Shown here: piece by piece, positions 7,950 through 15,944 of the stretch
Layout of the letters: each line of letters opens with the position of its first letter
How positions within the stretch are numbered: position 1 is the first letter of the stretch
Source: BAIKAL-G1 sp943369525
GTDB taxonomy: Bacteria; Cyanobacteriota; Cyanobacteriia; PCC-6307; Cyanobiaceae
NCBI GenBank assembly: GCA_943369525.1
Contig: CALRNL020000009.1
Span: forward strand, 1-64,000
Reading direction: 5' to 3'
DNA length: 64,000 nucleotides
Notes under the pieces: model-generated
Database searches by the model: none
Told to the model about the DNA's origin: nothing
What the model saw: the letters and a program-made list of their open reading frames with translations, nothing else
Program-made: the position numbers and the translations under genes

Positions 7950-8645
7950 ATGATCACTGTCGCTCTGGCCAAAGGCGGCCTGCTCAAGGAGTCCGTTCGC
8001 CGCTTTGCCGCGGCGGGTTTGGATTTTTCGTCCCTGCTCGATCCGGTCAATCGCCAGCTGCGGGTGGAGAGTGCCTGCGGCAGTGCCCGGGCCCTGCTGG
8101 TGCGTAATGCCGATGTGCCCGTCTATGTGGCCTACGGCCAGGCCCAGTTGGGGGTGGTCGGCTACGACGTGCTGCGTGAGCACGCCCTGCCCGTGGCCCA
8201 GCTGGTGGACCTGGGCTTTGGTGGCTGCCGCATGAGCGTGGCGGTTAAGGCCAGCAGCAGCTATCGCCAGGCCGTGGACCTGCCCGCCCACTGCCGGGTC
8301 GCCAGCAAGTTCACCCGTTGCGCCCAGGAGTATTTCGCCGCCCTAGACCTGCCGGTGGAACTGATCCATCTGGCCGGCTCCGTCGAACTGGGCCCGATCA
8401 CGGGGATGTCTGAAGCCATCGTTGACCTGGTGGCCACGGGGCGCACCTTGGAGGAAAACGGCCTGATCGCCATCGAAGATCTGTTTCACAGCACCGCCCG
8501 CCTCGTCGGCCATCCCCTGTCGATGCGGCTCGACCACGGCCCCCTGCAGGCCCTGGTGGACCGGCTGGCGGCCCTCTCGCCGGCGGCCCCGGCCAGGCCC
8601 GCTGCTCCTATTGCTACAACTACTGCTGCCACGGTGGCGGGCTGA
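7950..8645 (+). CDS. hisG: ATP phosphoribosyltransferase, short form
   Basis: HisG condenses ATP and PRPP in the first step of histidine synthesis. The protein (231 aa) is of the short type that lacks the C-terminal regulatory domain and normally needs HisZ as partner. It begins MITVALAKGGLLKESVRRF and has the DVPVYVAYGQAQLGVVGYD segment, RVASKFTRCAQEYF and the PRPP-binding loop EAIVDLVATGRTLEENGL. A Thr/Ala-rich tail of about 15 aa is not conserved in the family. Its stop overlaps the start of the ABC transporter gene as TGATG. HisIE and HisA are encoded elsewhere in the window, so the his genes are dispersed. Confidence 0.93.
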   Translation: MITVALAKGGLLKESVRRFAAAGLDFSSLLDPVNRQLRVESACGSARALLVRNADVPVYVAYGQAQLGVVGYDVLREHALPVAQLVDLGFGGCRMSVAVKASSSYRQAVDLPAHCRVASKFTRCAQEYFAALDLPVELIHLAGSVELGPITGMSEAIVDLVATGRTLEENGLIAIEDLFHSTARLVGHPLSMRLDHGPLQALVDRLAALSPAAPARPAAPIATTTAATVAG

Positions 8646-10444
8646 TGGCCAGCCGCGATTGGCAACGGCTGCGGCGGCTGCTGCCCTACCTGGCCCAGGA
8701 CCGGCGCCGTCTGACCCTCAGCCTGGTGCTGCTGATCCCCGTGGCCCTGGGTGCTGCGGTCCAGCCCCTGCTGGTGGGCCAGGCAATTTCAGCCCTGCGC
8801 CAGGAGCCCACCATGCCCTGGCTGGTGGGGCAGAGCGTGCCCCAGGTGCTGCGCACCCTGGTGGGGCTGTTGCTGGTCGCCGTGGTGGTGCGCCTGGGGT
8901 TGCAGGGGGTGCAGAGCTACAACGTTCAGGCCGTCGGCCAGCGGCTCACGGCCCGGATCCGCAACGACCTGTTTGCCCACGCCCTCGACCTATCCCTGCG
9001 CTTCCACGACCGCACCCCCGTCGGCAAGTTGCTCACTCGCCTGACTAGCGATGTGGATGCCCTGGCCGAGGTCTTCGGCAGCGGTGCCGTGGGGGTGCTG
9101 GCAGACCTGGTGACCCTGCTGGTGATCGCGATCACGATGGTCTCGATCGAGCCCCGGCTCGGCGCCCTGTTGCTCGCCAGCCAGGTGCCCGTCACGCTAA
9201 CGATCCTCTGGTTGCAGGGGCGCTATCGCAAGGCCAACTACCGGGTGCGCGAGGAGCTGGGCCAGCTCAATGCCGATCTGCAGGAAAACCTGCAGGGGCT
9301 GGAAGTGGTGCAGATGTTTCGACGAGAGGCTTACAACAGCGCCAGCTTTGCCCGCACCACCGATGCCTATCGCAAGGCTGTGAATGGCACGATCTTTTTC
9401 GACAGTGCCATTTCGGCCCTGATCGAGTGGGTGGCCCTCACGGCCATTGCCGTGGTGCTGGCCCTAGGCGGCTGGATGGTGACCTCTGAGGTGATGGGCC
9501 TGGGTACCCTCACCACCTTCATCCTCTATTCCCAGCGCCTGTTTGATCCCCTGCGCCAGCTGGCCGAACGGTTCACCCAGATCCAGGGCGGTTTGACAGC
9601 GGTGGAGCGGATCGGCGAATTGTTCGAGGAGCCCATTGAGATCCAGGATCTTCCCCAGGGCGAGCGTTCCCTGGCGGCCCAGATCAGCGGTGGCGATCGC
9701 AGCAGCGCCGGCGAAGTGATTTTTGAGCGAGTGTCCTTCGCCTACCGCAGCGACGATCCCATCCTCGAAGATCTCAGCTTCCGCATTGCCCCCGGCGAAC
9801 ACGTGGCCCTGGTCGGACCCACCGGCTCCGGCAAAACCACGGTGATCCGCCTGCTCTGCCGTCTCTATGAACCCCAGCAGGGCCGGATCCTGCTCGATGG
9901 CATCGACATCCGCGAGTTGCCGATTCAAATCCTGCGCCAGCGCCTAGGGGTGGTCCTGCAGGACACCTTCCTGTTCAGCGGCAACGTGGCCGACAACCTG
10001 CGCCTCGATGCCGAAATCAGCGACCCCGAATTGCAACGGCTCTGCCACGAGCTGGGTCTCGATCCCCTGCTCAGCCGCCTACCCCAGGGTTTGGACAGCC
10101 CCCTGCGCGAGCGGGGCGGCAACCTCTCCTCCGGCGAACGCCAGTTGCTCTCGGTGGCCCGGGTGGGGATCCGCAACCCCTCGGTGCTGGTGATGGATGA
10201 GGCCACCGCCTTCCTCGATCCCTCCACCGAGGCCACCCTCCAGGCCGACCTGGAGCGGCTGCTACAGGGCCGCACCGCGATTGTGATCGCCCACCGACTG
10301 GCCACCGTGGAGGCGGCTGACCGGATCCTGGTGCTGAAGCGCGGCAAGTTGGTCGAGCAGGGCACCCACGCCGAACTGCGCGCCGCCGGCGGCCTCTATG
10401 CCCAGTTGGCCGACCTGCAGGAGCGGGGCCTGGCCCGGCTCTAG
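8645..10444 (+). CDS. ABC exporter, fused permease and ATPase (MsbA/MDR type)
   Basis: This is a half-size ABC exporter of 599 aa that should dimerise in the membrane. Residues about 20-310 form a six-helix permease domain. The nucleotide-binding domain begins near GEVIFERVSFAYRSDDPILE. Walker A is GPTGSGKTT, the Q-loop LQDTFLFSG, the ABC signature LSSGERQLLS, Walker B VLVMDEATA and the switch His in IVIAHRLAT, all intact. The substrate cannot be told from the sequence; related proteins move lipids or drugs. It overlaps hisG by one base and shares the CTAG stop palindrome with the convergent hydrolase gene. Confidence 0.92.
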   Translation: MASRDWQRLRRLLPYLAQDRRRLTLSLVLLIPVALGAAVQPLLVGQAISALRQEPTMPWLVGQSVPQVLRTLVGLLLVAVVVRLGLQGVQSYNVQAVGQRLTARIRNDLFAHALDLSLRFHDRTPVGKLLTRLTSDVDALAEVFGSGAVGVLADLVTLLVIAITMVSIEPRLGALLLASQVPVTLTILWLQGRYRKANYRVREELGQLNADLQENLQGLEVVQMFRREAYNSASFARTTDAYRKAVNGTIFFDSAISALIEWVALTAIAVVLALGGWMVTSEVMGLGTLTTFILYSQRLFDPLRQLAERFTQIQGGLTAVERIGELFEEPIEIQDLPQGERSLAAQISGGDRSSAGEVIFERVSFAYRSDDPILEDLSFRIAPGEHVALVGPTGSGKTTVIRLLCRLYEPQQGRILLDGIDIRELPIQILRQRLGVVLQDTFLFSGNVADNLRLDAEISDPELQRLCHELGLDPLLSRLPQGLDSPLRERGGNLSSGERQLLSVARVGIRNPSVLVMDEATAFLDPSTEATLQADLERLLQGRTAIVIAHRLATVEAADRILVLKRGKLVEQGTHAELRAAGGLYAQLADLQERGLARL

Positions 10445-11208
10445 GGGGCGGCAGGCGGCGACGGCGCCCAGGCCCCTGAGTCAGGCAGGGTGAGGAGCCA
10501 GGCGCTGATCCGAGCAGCCAGCCGGGCCGGGTCCTGGCGCATGGGCAGGTGGCCCAGCCCCGGCAGCACCTCCAGCTCGTGCTGGGCGGCGTAGCCCGCC
10601 AGGTGGCTGACGTAACGCGGTTCCATCACCCGATCGTTGCTGCCCACCAGCCAGAGGCTTGGCACCGGCAGGGCGGCCGTCAGGGCCGGCAGCTGGCGCA
10701 CGGCGCCCCGGTTGGTGCTGCAGGCCAGGAGGCCCCGGGCCGCCCGTGCTTCGGCCACCAGGGGACTGCGGATCGCCGCCAGGGCGGGGAGGCCTGCCAG
10801 CCAGAGGGGCCGCAGGTTGAGGAAAGCAGCGCCGGCCTGGCGCACCCGGGCGAAGGCCCGCGGTTGGTAGACCCCGCCGCCGGCGGCGATCTGCACCAGA
10901 CCCACCAGCTGGTCTCCCAGGCCAGCGGCGCCGTGGAGGGCGACGCTGCCCCCTAGGGAATGGCCGATCAACACCAGGGGGCGGCCAGCGGCCCGCCCTT
11001 GGGCCTCCTGGGCCAGCCAGCGGCCAAAGGAGGTCAAGGTGGGCTGGAGTTGGCGGGGCCGGGGCCGGTCGCCAAAGCCCGGCAGGTCCGGGGCCCAGCA
11101 ATCCCATTGGGGCTCCAGCTCCTTCACCAGCGGCTGCCACAGCCGTCCGGACAGCAACCAGCCATGCAGGAACACCAGCAGGGGGCGTGGGGACAAGGCC
11201 GCTGCCAT
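10441..11208 (-). CDS. Alpha/beta-fold hydrolase (BioH-like)
   Basis: The 255-aa protein has the HGWLLSGRLWQPL oxyanion segment, PDLPGFGDRPRP, the nucleophile motif LIGHSLGGS, an acid in LVGSNDRVMEP and the catalytic His in LPGLGHLPMRQDP. It resembles small esterases including BioH, but a role in biotin synthesis is only a guess. I chose the ATG at 11208 because a GGAG ribosome-binding site lies 7 bases upstream; another ATG at 11244 would add 12 aa. The stop codon is the reverse complement of the ABC exporter stop, so the two genes share the tetranucleotide CTAG. Confidence 0.85.
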   Translation of the reverse strand: MAAALSPRPLLVFLHGWLLSGRLWQPLVKELEPQWDCWAPDLPGFGDRPRPRQLQPTLTSFGRWLAQEAQGRAAGRPLVLIGHSLGGSVALHGAAGLGDQLVGLVQIAAGGGVYQPRAFARVRQAGAAFLNLRPLWLAGLPALAAIRSPLVAEARAARGLLACSTNRGAVRQLPALTAALPVPSLWLVGSNDRVMEPRYVSHLAGYAAQHELEVLPGLGHLPMRQDPARLAARISAWLLTLPDSGAWAPSPPAAP

Positions 11209-11261
11209 CAAGACGCTCCAGCCTGCAACAGCGATCGCCCCCATGGGGCAGGATCACCCCC

Positions 11262-11774
11262 ATGACCAGCTCCTCCGACACCGATGGCTCCCGGGCCGAA
11301 GCCCTGGCGGGGATGTACGGCGGCGAGCATCGCCTCTGCAGCACGGCCAACCCCAAGGTGGCCCTGGTGCTCAGCTGCGAGCGGGAGATCGACCTGTTTG
11401 AACTCGAGCAACTCTGCGATGCGGTCGGCTGGAGTCGCCGGCCGGTGCGACGGGTGCGCAAGGCCCTAGAACACAGCCTGCTCTGGGTAGGCCTCTGGCG
11501 CCATGAGCAGCGCCTACCCCGGCTGGTGGGCTTCGCCCGCTGCACCGGTGATGGCGTCATCGAGGCCACCGTTTGGGATGTGGCCATCCACCCCCTGTAC
11601 CAAGGCTGCGGCCTGGGGAAGCAGTTGATGGACTACGTGCTCAACCAGCTGCGCGCCATGGAGGTGGAGCGGGTCAGTCTGTTTGCGGATCCCCAGGTGG
11701 TGGGCTTCTACGAGGCCCAGGGCTGGGAACTGGAACCGCTCCAGCGCCGCTGCGCCTTTTGGTACTCGACCTAA
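11262..11774 (+). CDS. GNAT family N-acetyltransferase, Ycf52/NSI-like
   Basis: The 170-aa protein has a GCN5-type acetyltransferase domain. It shows LVGFARCTGDGVIEATVWDV, then the acetyl-CoA binding motif VAIHPLYQGCGLGKQLM and the ending VVGFYEAQGWEL. This resembles the algal plastid Ycf52 and plant chloroplast NSI/GNAT enzymes. The N-terminal half, EIDLFELEQLCDAVGWSRRP, also fits that group. Substrates could be proteins or small amines; the sequence does not decide. Start is the ATG at 11262, 53 bases from the divergent hydrolase start. Confidence 0.86.
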   Translation: MTSSSDTDGSRAEALAGMYGGEHRLCSTANPKVALVLSCEREIDLFELEQLCDAVGWSRRPVRRVRKALEHSLLWVGLWRHEQRLPRLVGFARCTGDGVIEATVWDVAIHPLYQGCGLGKQLMDYVLNQLRAMEVERVSLFADPQVVGFYEAQGWELEPLQRRCAFWYST

Positions 11775-11879
11775 ATGGCTGCCCAGGCGGCTCCCTCGCT
11801 CGCCGAGCTGGCTGGTTGGCCGTCGAGCCCGACCAACGCCGCCCCACCGGCCCGACACCAGTGCCTGCTCCAGGCCAAC

Positions 11880-12255
11880 CCCAGGCACCACCTGGCGATA
11901 GCCCTCGGCTTCGATCACCTTCAGGGATGTGCCCAATAGGGCACTGAGGGGCCGTCCTGGAGCAGGGCTTCGGTGGCTGCCCTGGCTGACGATCTGCCCC
12001 TGGCTCAGCAGCACACAGCGCTGAATCTCCGGGGGGTCATCGCCCCGATCTGGTGGGTCATCAGGAGCCGGGCTTCACCACCGGGTAGATCTCACGGCTG
12101 AGCATTTTGATTGGGGAGCCCTTGCCCGAACCGTTCGGCCCCAGGATTACCGTCTGCTCGCCCAGGTGCAGCGTCAAGCTGAGGTTGCTAAACCCGGGCC
12201 TGGGGCCCAGGTAGGTCCCAATCGACTCGAGATCGAGATAGGCGGTGGCGGCCAT
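11880..12255 (-). pseudogene. Remnant of an ABC transporter ATP-binding protein
   Basis: The 5' part reads MAATAYLDLESIGTYLGPR through a Walker-A-like ILGPNGSGKGSPIKMLSRE and stops at VVKPGS. A few bases on, in another frame, is LLMTHQIGA, the switch-His region. A third frame continues with DPPEIQRCVLLSQGQIVSQG and the C-terminal EAEGYRQVVPG. The whole core with the Q-loop, ABC signature and Walker B, roughly 100 codons, is missing. Walker A itself has lost the usual Ser/Thr order. The gene is therefore an internally deleted, doubly frameshifted pseudogene of a cytoplasmic ABC ATPase. Confidence 0.8.
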
Positions 12256-12285
12256 CGGGGCAGGGCTGGGGTGCGGGGCTTGGGA

Positions 12286-12540
12286 TCAGGCGGTTGTTTG
12301 CTTGCGTGGATTGAGGCCATAGGCAGCCGCTGCGATGGCGGCCAGGGCGAGCGGGGCCAGGGCGGCAAGGCCGATCAGGGTTTGCAGCAGCAATAAGGCA
12401 ACGCCCAGGGCCGAAAAGGCTTGAATGCGGATCTTTGCCTTGATCAGCAGGGTGAGCAGCAGCAGAACCGTGACCTGCAAGCCAGCGATCCCCAGGGCGC
12501 GAAACCCAGCGAGGGGGCAGAAGGGTGGAATCAGGGCCAT
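12286..12540 (-). CDS. Small membrane protein of unknown function
   Basis: An 84-aa hydrophobic product starting MALIPPFCPLAGFRALG and ending YGLNPRKQTTA. Two or three membrane segments are visible: LQVTVLLLLTLLI, then FSALGVALLLLQTLIGLAALA and LALAAIAAAAYGL. The open frame extends upstream, but that part is Arg/Gly-rich and unlike protein. There is no strong ribosome-binding site. It lies just upstream of the ABC pseudogene on the same strand, so it may be a leftover of the same locus. Function unknown. Confidence 0.5.
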   Translation of the reverse strand: MALIPPFCPLAGFRALGIAGLQVTVLLLLTLLIKAKIRIQAFSALGVALLLLQTLIGLAALAPLALAAIAAAAYGLNPRKQTTA

Positions 12541-12943
12541 GGCGGGACTGCGGTCTGCCAACTCTGGCGGAATCCGGCACCCCCTGGCGGCTCCGGGCGT
12601 CGATGGCGACCCTTTGCGCCGGTGACGGCGCCCGTTCTTGCCGGGCCCAGGCCGTTGGTGTCGCAGATGCGTAGAAACCCCTATGGCATTCACGAGGCGG
12701 CTGAATGATTGTGAATGGGTCGGGATTCGGAGGTTCCATTGATGGAAGACACCCCCCCTGAGCAGTCGCGAGGAGCCAACTGACGCTGCGGCCCCCTGCT
12801 CCAACAGTCTCAACCCATCCAACCTGTCCAGGCCATTTGGTCCCCCTTTGCATCGTGCCAGGTGCCCCAGGGGATGGACATCCAATCTCAAAGCCCAAGG
12901 CCCCAGGCGACGCCGTTAGTTGCTCCGAAACGATTACCTTTCA
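12541..12943. other. Gene-free stretch upstream of the predicted small RNA
   Basis: About 400 bases without a credible gene. Base composition falls from G+C-rich at the left to more even near 12915-12960. No tRNA-like fold or recognisable RNA family was seen. Confidence 0.4.
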
Positions 12944-12972
12944 TTCACCAGCCATGACAACATGGGTATAAC
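12944..12972 (+). promoter_or_regulatory. Sigma-70 type promoter of an orphan transcript
   Basis: TTCACC at 12944-12949 is followed after 17 bases by TATAAC at 12967-12972, matching the -35 and -10 consensus in 4 and 5 of 6 positions. The expected start of transcription is near 12979. A strong intrinsic terminator follows at 13026 with no ORF between. Confidence 0.55.
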
Positions 12973-12978
12973 GTCAGC

Positions 12979-13053
12979 AGTCACTACTGCTTAGCGCTCC
13001 GTTTGACTAGGAGGAATGGATCATTAGCCCGGTGCCTCGTCGCCGGGCTTTTT
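12979..13053 (+). ncRNA. Predicted small RNA of about 75 nt
   Basis: The interval between a good sigma-70 promoter and a strong intrinsic terminator is about 75 nt, and no ORF fits in it. It contains a short CAGTCACTACTG element and an AGGAGGAATGGATCATTAG stretch. The latter looks like a ribosome-binding site followed by a three-codon micro-ORF (ATG GAT CAT TAG) directly before the terminator. It does not match the Yfr1, 6S, SRP, tmRNA or RNase P RNA cores known to me. It could be a regulatory RNA or a leader peptide unit. Confidence 0.45.
13026..13053 (+). terminator. Intrinsic terminator of the orphan transcript
   Basis: AGCCCGG pairs with CCGGGCT around a 10-base loop and is followed directly by a run of T. 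Flanking ATTA/TAAT bases could extend the stem, so it may also work on the other strand. Confidence 0.8.
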
Positions 13054-13060
13054 AATGAGA

Positions 13061-13098
13061 GTGTCCATGGATCACCCCATGGAACAACCCATGGACAC
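13061..13098. repeat. 10-base perfect inverted repeat
   Basis: GTGTCCATGG at 13061-13070 is repeated inverted as CCATGGACAC at 13089-13098, with an 18-base loop containing a further CCATGG. It lies between the small RNA terminator and the tRNA gene. It could be a protein-binding site or a hairpin; it lacks a clear T tract. Confidence 0.6.
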
Positions 13099-13195
13099 GT
13101 TTATGGGGCTTTTTAAAACGGATGGATCAAGGGTTCGCTGGAGCTGCCGCTCGCCATGGGTGCCCGGCGAGGGGCGCCCATCTTGGGGTTGGCCA

Positions 13196-13279
13196 TGGGG
13201 GCAGGGGGACTTGAACCCCCACAACGTTGCCATCTGCGGATTTTAAGTCCGCTGCGTCTACCAATTCCGCCATGCCCCC
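13196..13279 (-). tRNA. tRNA-Leu (anticodon UAA)
   Basis: The acceptor stem pairs GGGGGCA with TGCCCCC with discriminator A. The D-arm has GCGGAATTGGTAGACGC. The anticodon stem is GCGGA/TCCGC around CTTAAAA, giving UAA. A long variable arm follows, typical of tRNA-Leu, and the T-arm is GGGGG-TTCAAGT-CCCCC. CCA is not encoded. The group I intron found in this tRNA in many cyanobacteria and chloroplasts is absent. Confidence 0.97.
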
Positions 13280-13331
13280 GACGCGATGACCCCTGGGCGG
13301 CCCCCGCTTCGCCATCCTAGATTCAGGGGGC

Positions 13332-13592
13332 TTGATCGTTCGTGGCTCCGTGGTTTTGCCTGGTTTGCCAAGCACCGACATCCTTTTGGCCCTGGGCGCG
13401 GCCGTGGCCCTTGGCGGCGCTTACTTGGTGGTGGTGCCGCTGGCCCTCTACTGGTGGATGAACCGGCGCTGGATGGTGATGGGCAAGCTGGAGCGCACGG
13501 GCGTCTACGGCCTGGTCTTCCTGTTTTTCCCAGGCCTGATCCTGTTTTCCCCGTTCCTGAATCTGCGCATGGCAGGCCAGGGCAAGGCCTGA
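13332..13592 (+). CDS. ndhL: NAD(P)H-quinone oxidoreductase subunit L
   Basis: NdhL is a small membrane subunit of the cyanobacterial NDH-1 complex, which carries cyclic electron flow and CO2 uptake. The product (86 aa as drawn) has two hydrophobic helices around LLALGAAVALGGAYLVVVPL and VFLFFPGLILFSPFLN. Between them is the YWWMNRRWMVMGKLERTGVYG loop, all characteristic of NdhL. The start is TTG at 13332 or GTG at 13350; there is no ATG before the first helix. Its stop overlaps the next gene as TGATG. Confidence 0.88.
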   Translation: MIVRGSVVLPGLPSTDILLALGAAVALGGAYLVVVPLALYWWMNRRWMVMGKLERTGVYGLVFLFFPGLILFSPFLNLRMAGQGKA

Positions 13593-13975
13593 TGGCCCCT
13601 CCCCCCTCCACTTCCCTTGGCATGACCCGGGGCAAGGCCCTGATCCTGGGACTTGCCTTTTTTGGCCTTGGGGCCGGGGGCTATGGCCTGTTCCAGTTGG
13701 CCGGGTTCGGCGAGGCCTCAGCCGGGATTGCCGCTGAAGCGGTCCTGATCCTGATCGTGATCGGCTGGATCGGTTCCTACCTGTTCCGGGTGGTCACCGG
13801 CAACATGACCTACATGCAGCAGCGGCGTGAATACCGCAGTCGCTACGAAGCCGCCACTGATGACGAGCTCCAGAAGCGCTTTGAGGCCCTGCCGGCGGCC
13901 GAGCAGGAGGCGTTGCTGCGGGAGCTGGGCCAGTTGGGCGATTCCACCGACCAATCAAGACCGACCGCCCCATAG
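13592..13975 (+). CDS. DUF3007 family membrane protein
   Basis: The 127-aa protein has two membrane helices, LILGLAFFGLGAGGYGLF and AEAVLILIVIGWIGSYLF. A charged cytoplasmic tail with NMTYMQQRREYRSRYE follows. This is the DUF3007 family, found in cyanobacteria and chloroplast-bearing plants, usually next to ndhL as here; its role is not established to my knowledge. The ATG at 13592 overlaps the ndhL stop; an alternative ATG at 13622 gives 117 aa and is also plausible. Confidence 0.8.
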   Translation: MAPPPSTSLGMTRGKALILGLAFFGLGAGGYGLFQLAGFGEASAGIAAEAVLILIVIGWIGSYLFRVVTGNMTYMQQRREYRSRYEAATDDELQKRFEALPAAEQEALLRELGQLGDSTDQSRPTAP

Positions 13976-14005
13976 GCTCACGCTCAATGCTTGCTAATCG
14001 GCCCG

Positions 14006-14860
14006 ATGAGCGCTGACGCGATCTCCCCCGTTGCCGGAACCGCCACCTGGATCCAGCGCTGTTTCGCTCGGCTCAAGCAAGAAGGGCGCTGCGCCCTGAT
14101 GCCCTTCCTGGTGGCTGGCGATCCAGACCTGGCCACCACCCGGGCCAGCCTGCTGGCCCTCCAGGGGGCCGGCGCCGACCTGATTGAGCTCGGCATCCCC
14201 TATAGCGACCCCCTCGCCGATGGGCCCGTGATTCAGGCGGCAGCCGGCCGGGCCCTGACCTCAGGCACCACCCCCGGGGGGGTGCTGGAGATGCTCGCCA
14301 GCTTGAAGGGGGAGTTGCACACCCCCGTGGTGCTGTTCACCTACAGCAATCCCCTGTTGAGCCGGGGCATGGAGCGCTTCTGCCAGGAGGCCGCCGCCGC
14401 CGGCGCGGCCGGCCTGGTGGTGCCAGACCTGCCCCTTGAGGAAACCGCCAAGCTGTCGCCCCTGGCGGCGGCCCAGGGCCTGGATTTGGTGCTGCTGGTG
14501 GCCCCCACCACCCCGGCGGAGCGGATGGCCCGCATCGCCGCCGCCAGCCGCGGTTTTACTTACCTGGTGTCGGTGACCGGTGTGACCGGCACCCGCACCA
14601 GCCTGGAGGGCCGGGTCGAAGGCTTGGTGCAGCAACTCAAGGCCATGGGACCCACCCCGGTGGCGGTGGGCTTTGGCATCGCCACAGCGGATCAGGCTCG
14701 CCAGGTCAGGGACTGGGGTGCCGATGGCGCCATTGTTGGTAGCGCCTTGGTGAAGGTGATGGCGGCTGCCGCGGCGAGCTCCCCCCAGGATCCGGCCGCC
14801 GCAACCGCCAGCGCCGCCGCCACCTTCTGCGCCGAGCTCCGCTCGGCCCTGGACCGCTGA
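14006..14860 (+). CDS. trpA: Tryptophan synthase alpha chain
   Basis: TrpA cleaves indole-3-glycerol phosphate to indole and glyceraldehyde-3-phosphate and channels indole to TrpB. The 284-aa TIM-barrel protein shows MPFLVAGDPDLATTRASL, the catalytic-Glu segment LIELGIPYSDPLADGPVIQ, the loop-2 Asp in VVPDLPLEE and the phosphate-binding VGFGIATADQARQV. The ATG at 14006 is preferred over an upstream TTG. trpB is not in this window. ndhL, DUF3007 and trpA run in the same direction with small gaps. Confidence 0.95.
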   Translation: MSADAISPVAGTATWIQRCFARLKQEGRCALMPFLVAGDPDLATTRASLLALQGAGADLIELGIPYSDPLADGPVIQAAAGRALTSGTTPGGVLEMLASLKGELHTPVVLFTYSNPLLSRGMERFCQEAAAAGAAGLVVPDLPLEETAKLSPLAAAQGLDLVLLVAPTTPAERMARIAAASRGFTYLVSVTGVTGTRTSLEGRVEGLVQQLKAMGPTPVAVGFGIATADQARQVRDWGADGAIVGSALVKVMAAAAASSPQDPAAATASAAATFCAELRSALDR

Positions 14861-14883
14861 CCTGGCCGCCCCTGGCCCCTGGC

Positions 14884-15936
14884 TTGGTCCTGGCAAGCCT
14901 CCAGGCCGGTTTGGCCCCAGCCTTGCCCCTGAACCAATCCCTGGTGGCGGCCGCCTGCCGGCTGGGTCTCGGTTTGGCGGCCGTGCTGGTGTTGCGGGCC
15001 CTGGCCCATCGCCAGCTGGCCCAGTGCCGGGCCCGGGGCGAGGTCGATCCCTTCTTTCTGGCCGGGCCGACCTTGCGCACGGCCAGCCAGCTGGCCGTGG
15101 TGCTGGTGGCGGACTGGAGCTGGGCGGCCCTGGCCTTGGCGCCCCAGCTGAACCAGCCCTACCAAGCCGTTTCCGGCCTGGTGGTCCTGCTGTTGGTGGT
15201 GCGCCTAATCAATCGCGGCCTGGAACGGCTGCTGGTTTCGGCGGCGATCCGCCTGGGCGAAACCCCAGGGCTCGATCGGATCTCGGCCCTGCTGCCGATG
15301 TTGCGGGGTGCCACCTGGCTGCTTGGCAGCCTCGTGTATCTGCAAAACCAGGGCCTGCAGCTCACGGCCGTGCTGGGTGCCCTGGCCGGGGCGGGCCTGG
15401 GCATTGGCTTCGCCCTCCAGGTGCCGGCCCGGGATTTTTTCAGCTACCTCACGATCCTGCTGGAGCAGCCCTTCCAGCTGGGCCAGTTGGTGCGCTTTGA
15501 CGATGTCACCGGCCGGGTGGTGAAGGTGGGATTGCGTTCCACCTATCTGCGCAGCCTGGATGGCGAATTGGTGGTGATTAACAATGCCAACCTGCTGGCC
15601 AAAACCCTGCGCAACTACGGCGACCAGCAGGAGCGGCGCATCTTGCAACGGCTGCTGCTGCGCCTCGACAGCGGCGCCGAGGCGGCGGCCCGGTTTCCCC
15701 ATCTGGCCGAGGCCGCCATCCGCCCCTGGCCCCAGGTGCGCTTCGATCGCTGCCACCTGGTGGAGTTAACCCCCGGTGGCCTGCTGTTTGAGCTGGCCTA
15801 CTTCCTTGAGGCTTCTGACCCCAGCCTGGCCTTTGATCGTCAGCAGGCGATCAATCTCGAGCTGTTGGCATCCCTGGAGCGGGAAGGTTTGGCCCTGGCT
15901 GATCCAGCTGGGCTGGGTTCGCCTCCAAAGGCTTAA
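14884..15936 (+). CDS. Small-conductance mechanosensitive channel (MscS family)
   Basis: The 350-aa protein should open under membrane tension to release solutes during osmotic downshock. Several N-terminal helices precede the MscS pore helix, GALAGAGLGIGFALQVPARD, where Gly/Ala packing is typical. The beta domain follows with EQPFQLGQLVRFDDVTGRV and LRSTYLRSLDGELVVINN. Length is normal for the simple MscS type with extra N-terminal helices. The only upstream in-frame start is TTG at 14884, so the N-terminus is uncertain by a few residues. Confidence 0.88.
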   Translation: MVLASLQAGLAPALPLNQSLVAAACRLGLGLAAVLVLRALAHRQLAQCRARGEVDPFFLAGPTLRTASQLAVVLVADWSWAALALAPQLNQPYQAVSGLVVLLLVVRLINRGLERLLVSAAIRLGETPGLDRISALLPMLRGATWLLGSLVYLQNQGLQLTAVLGALAGAGLGIGFALQVPARDFFSYLTILLEQPFQLGQLVRFDDVTGRVVKVGLRSTYLRSLDGELVVINNANLLAKTLRNYGDQQERRILQRLLLRLDSGAEAAARFPHLAEAAIRPWPQVRFDRCHLVELTPGGLLFELAYFLEASDPSLAFDRQQAINLELLASLEREGLALADPAGLGSPPKA

Positions 15937-15944
15937 GTCAGGCC

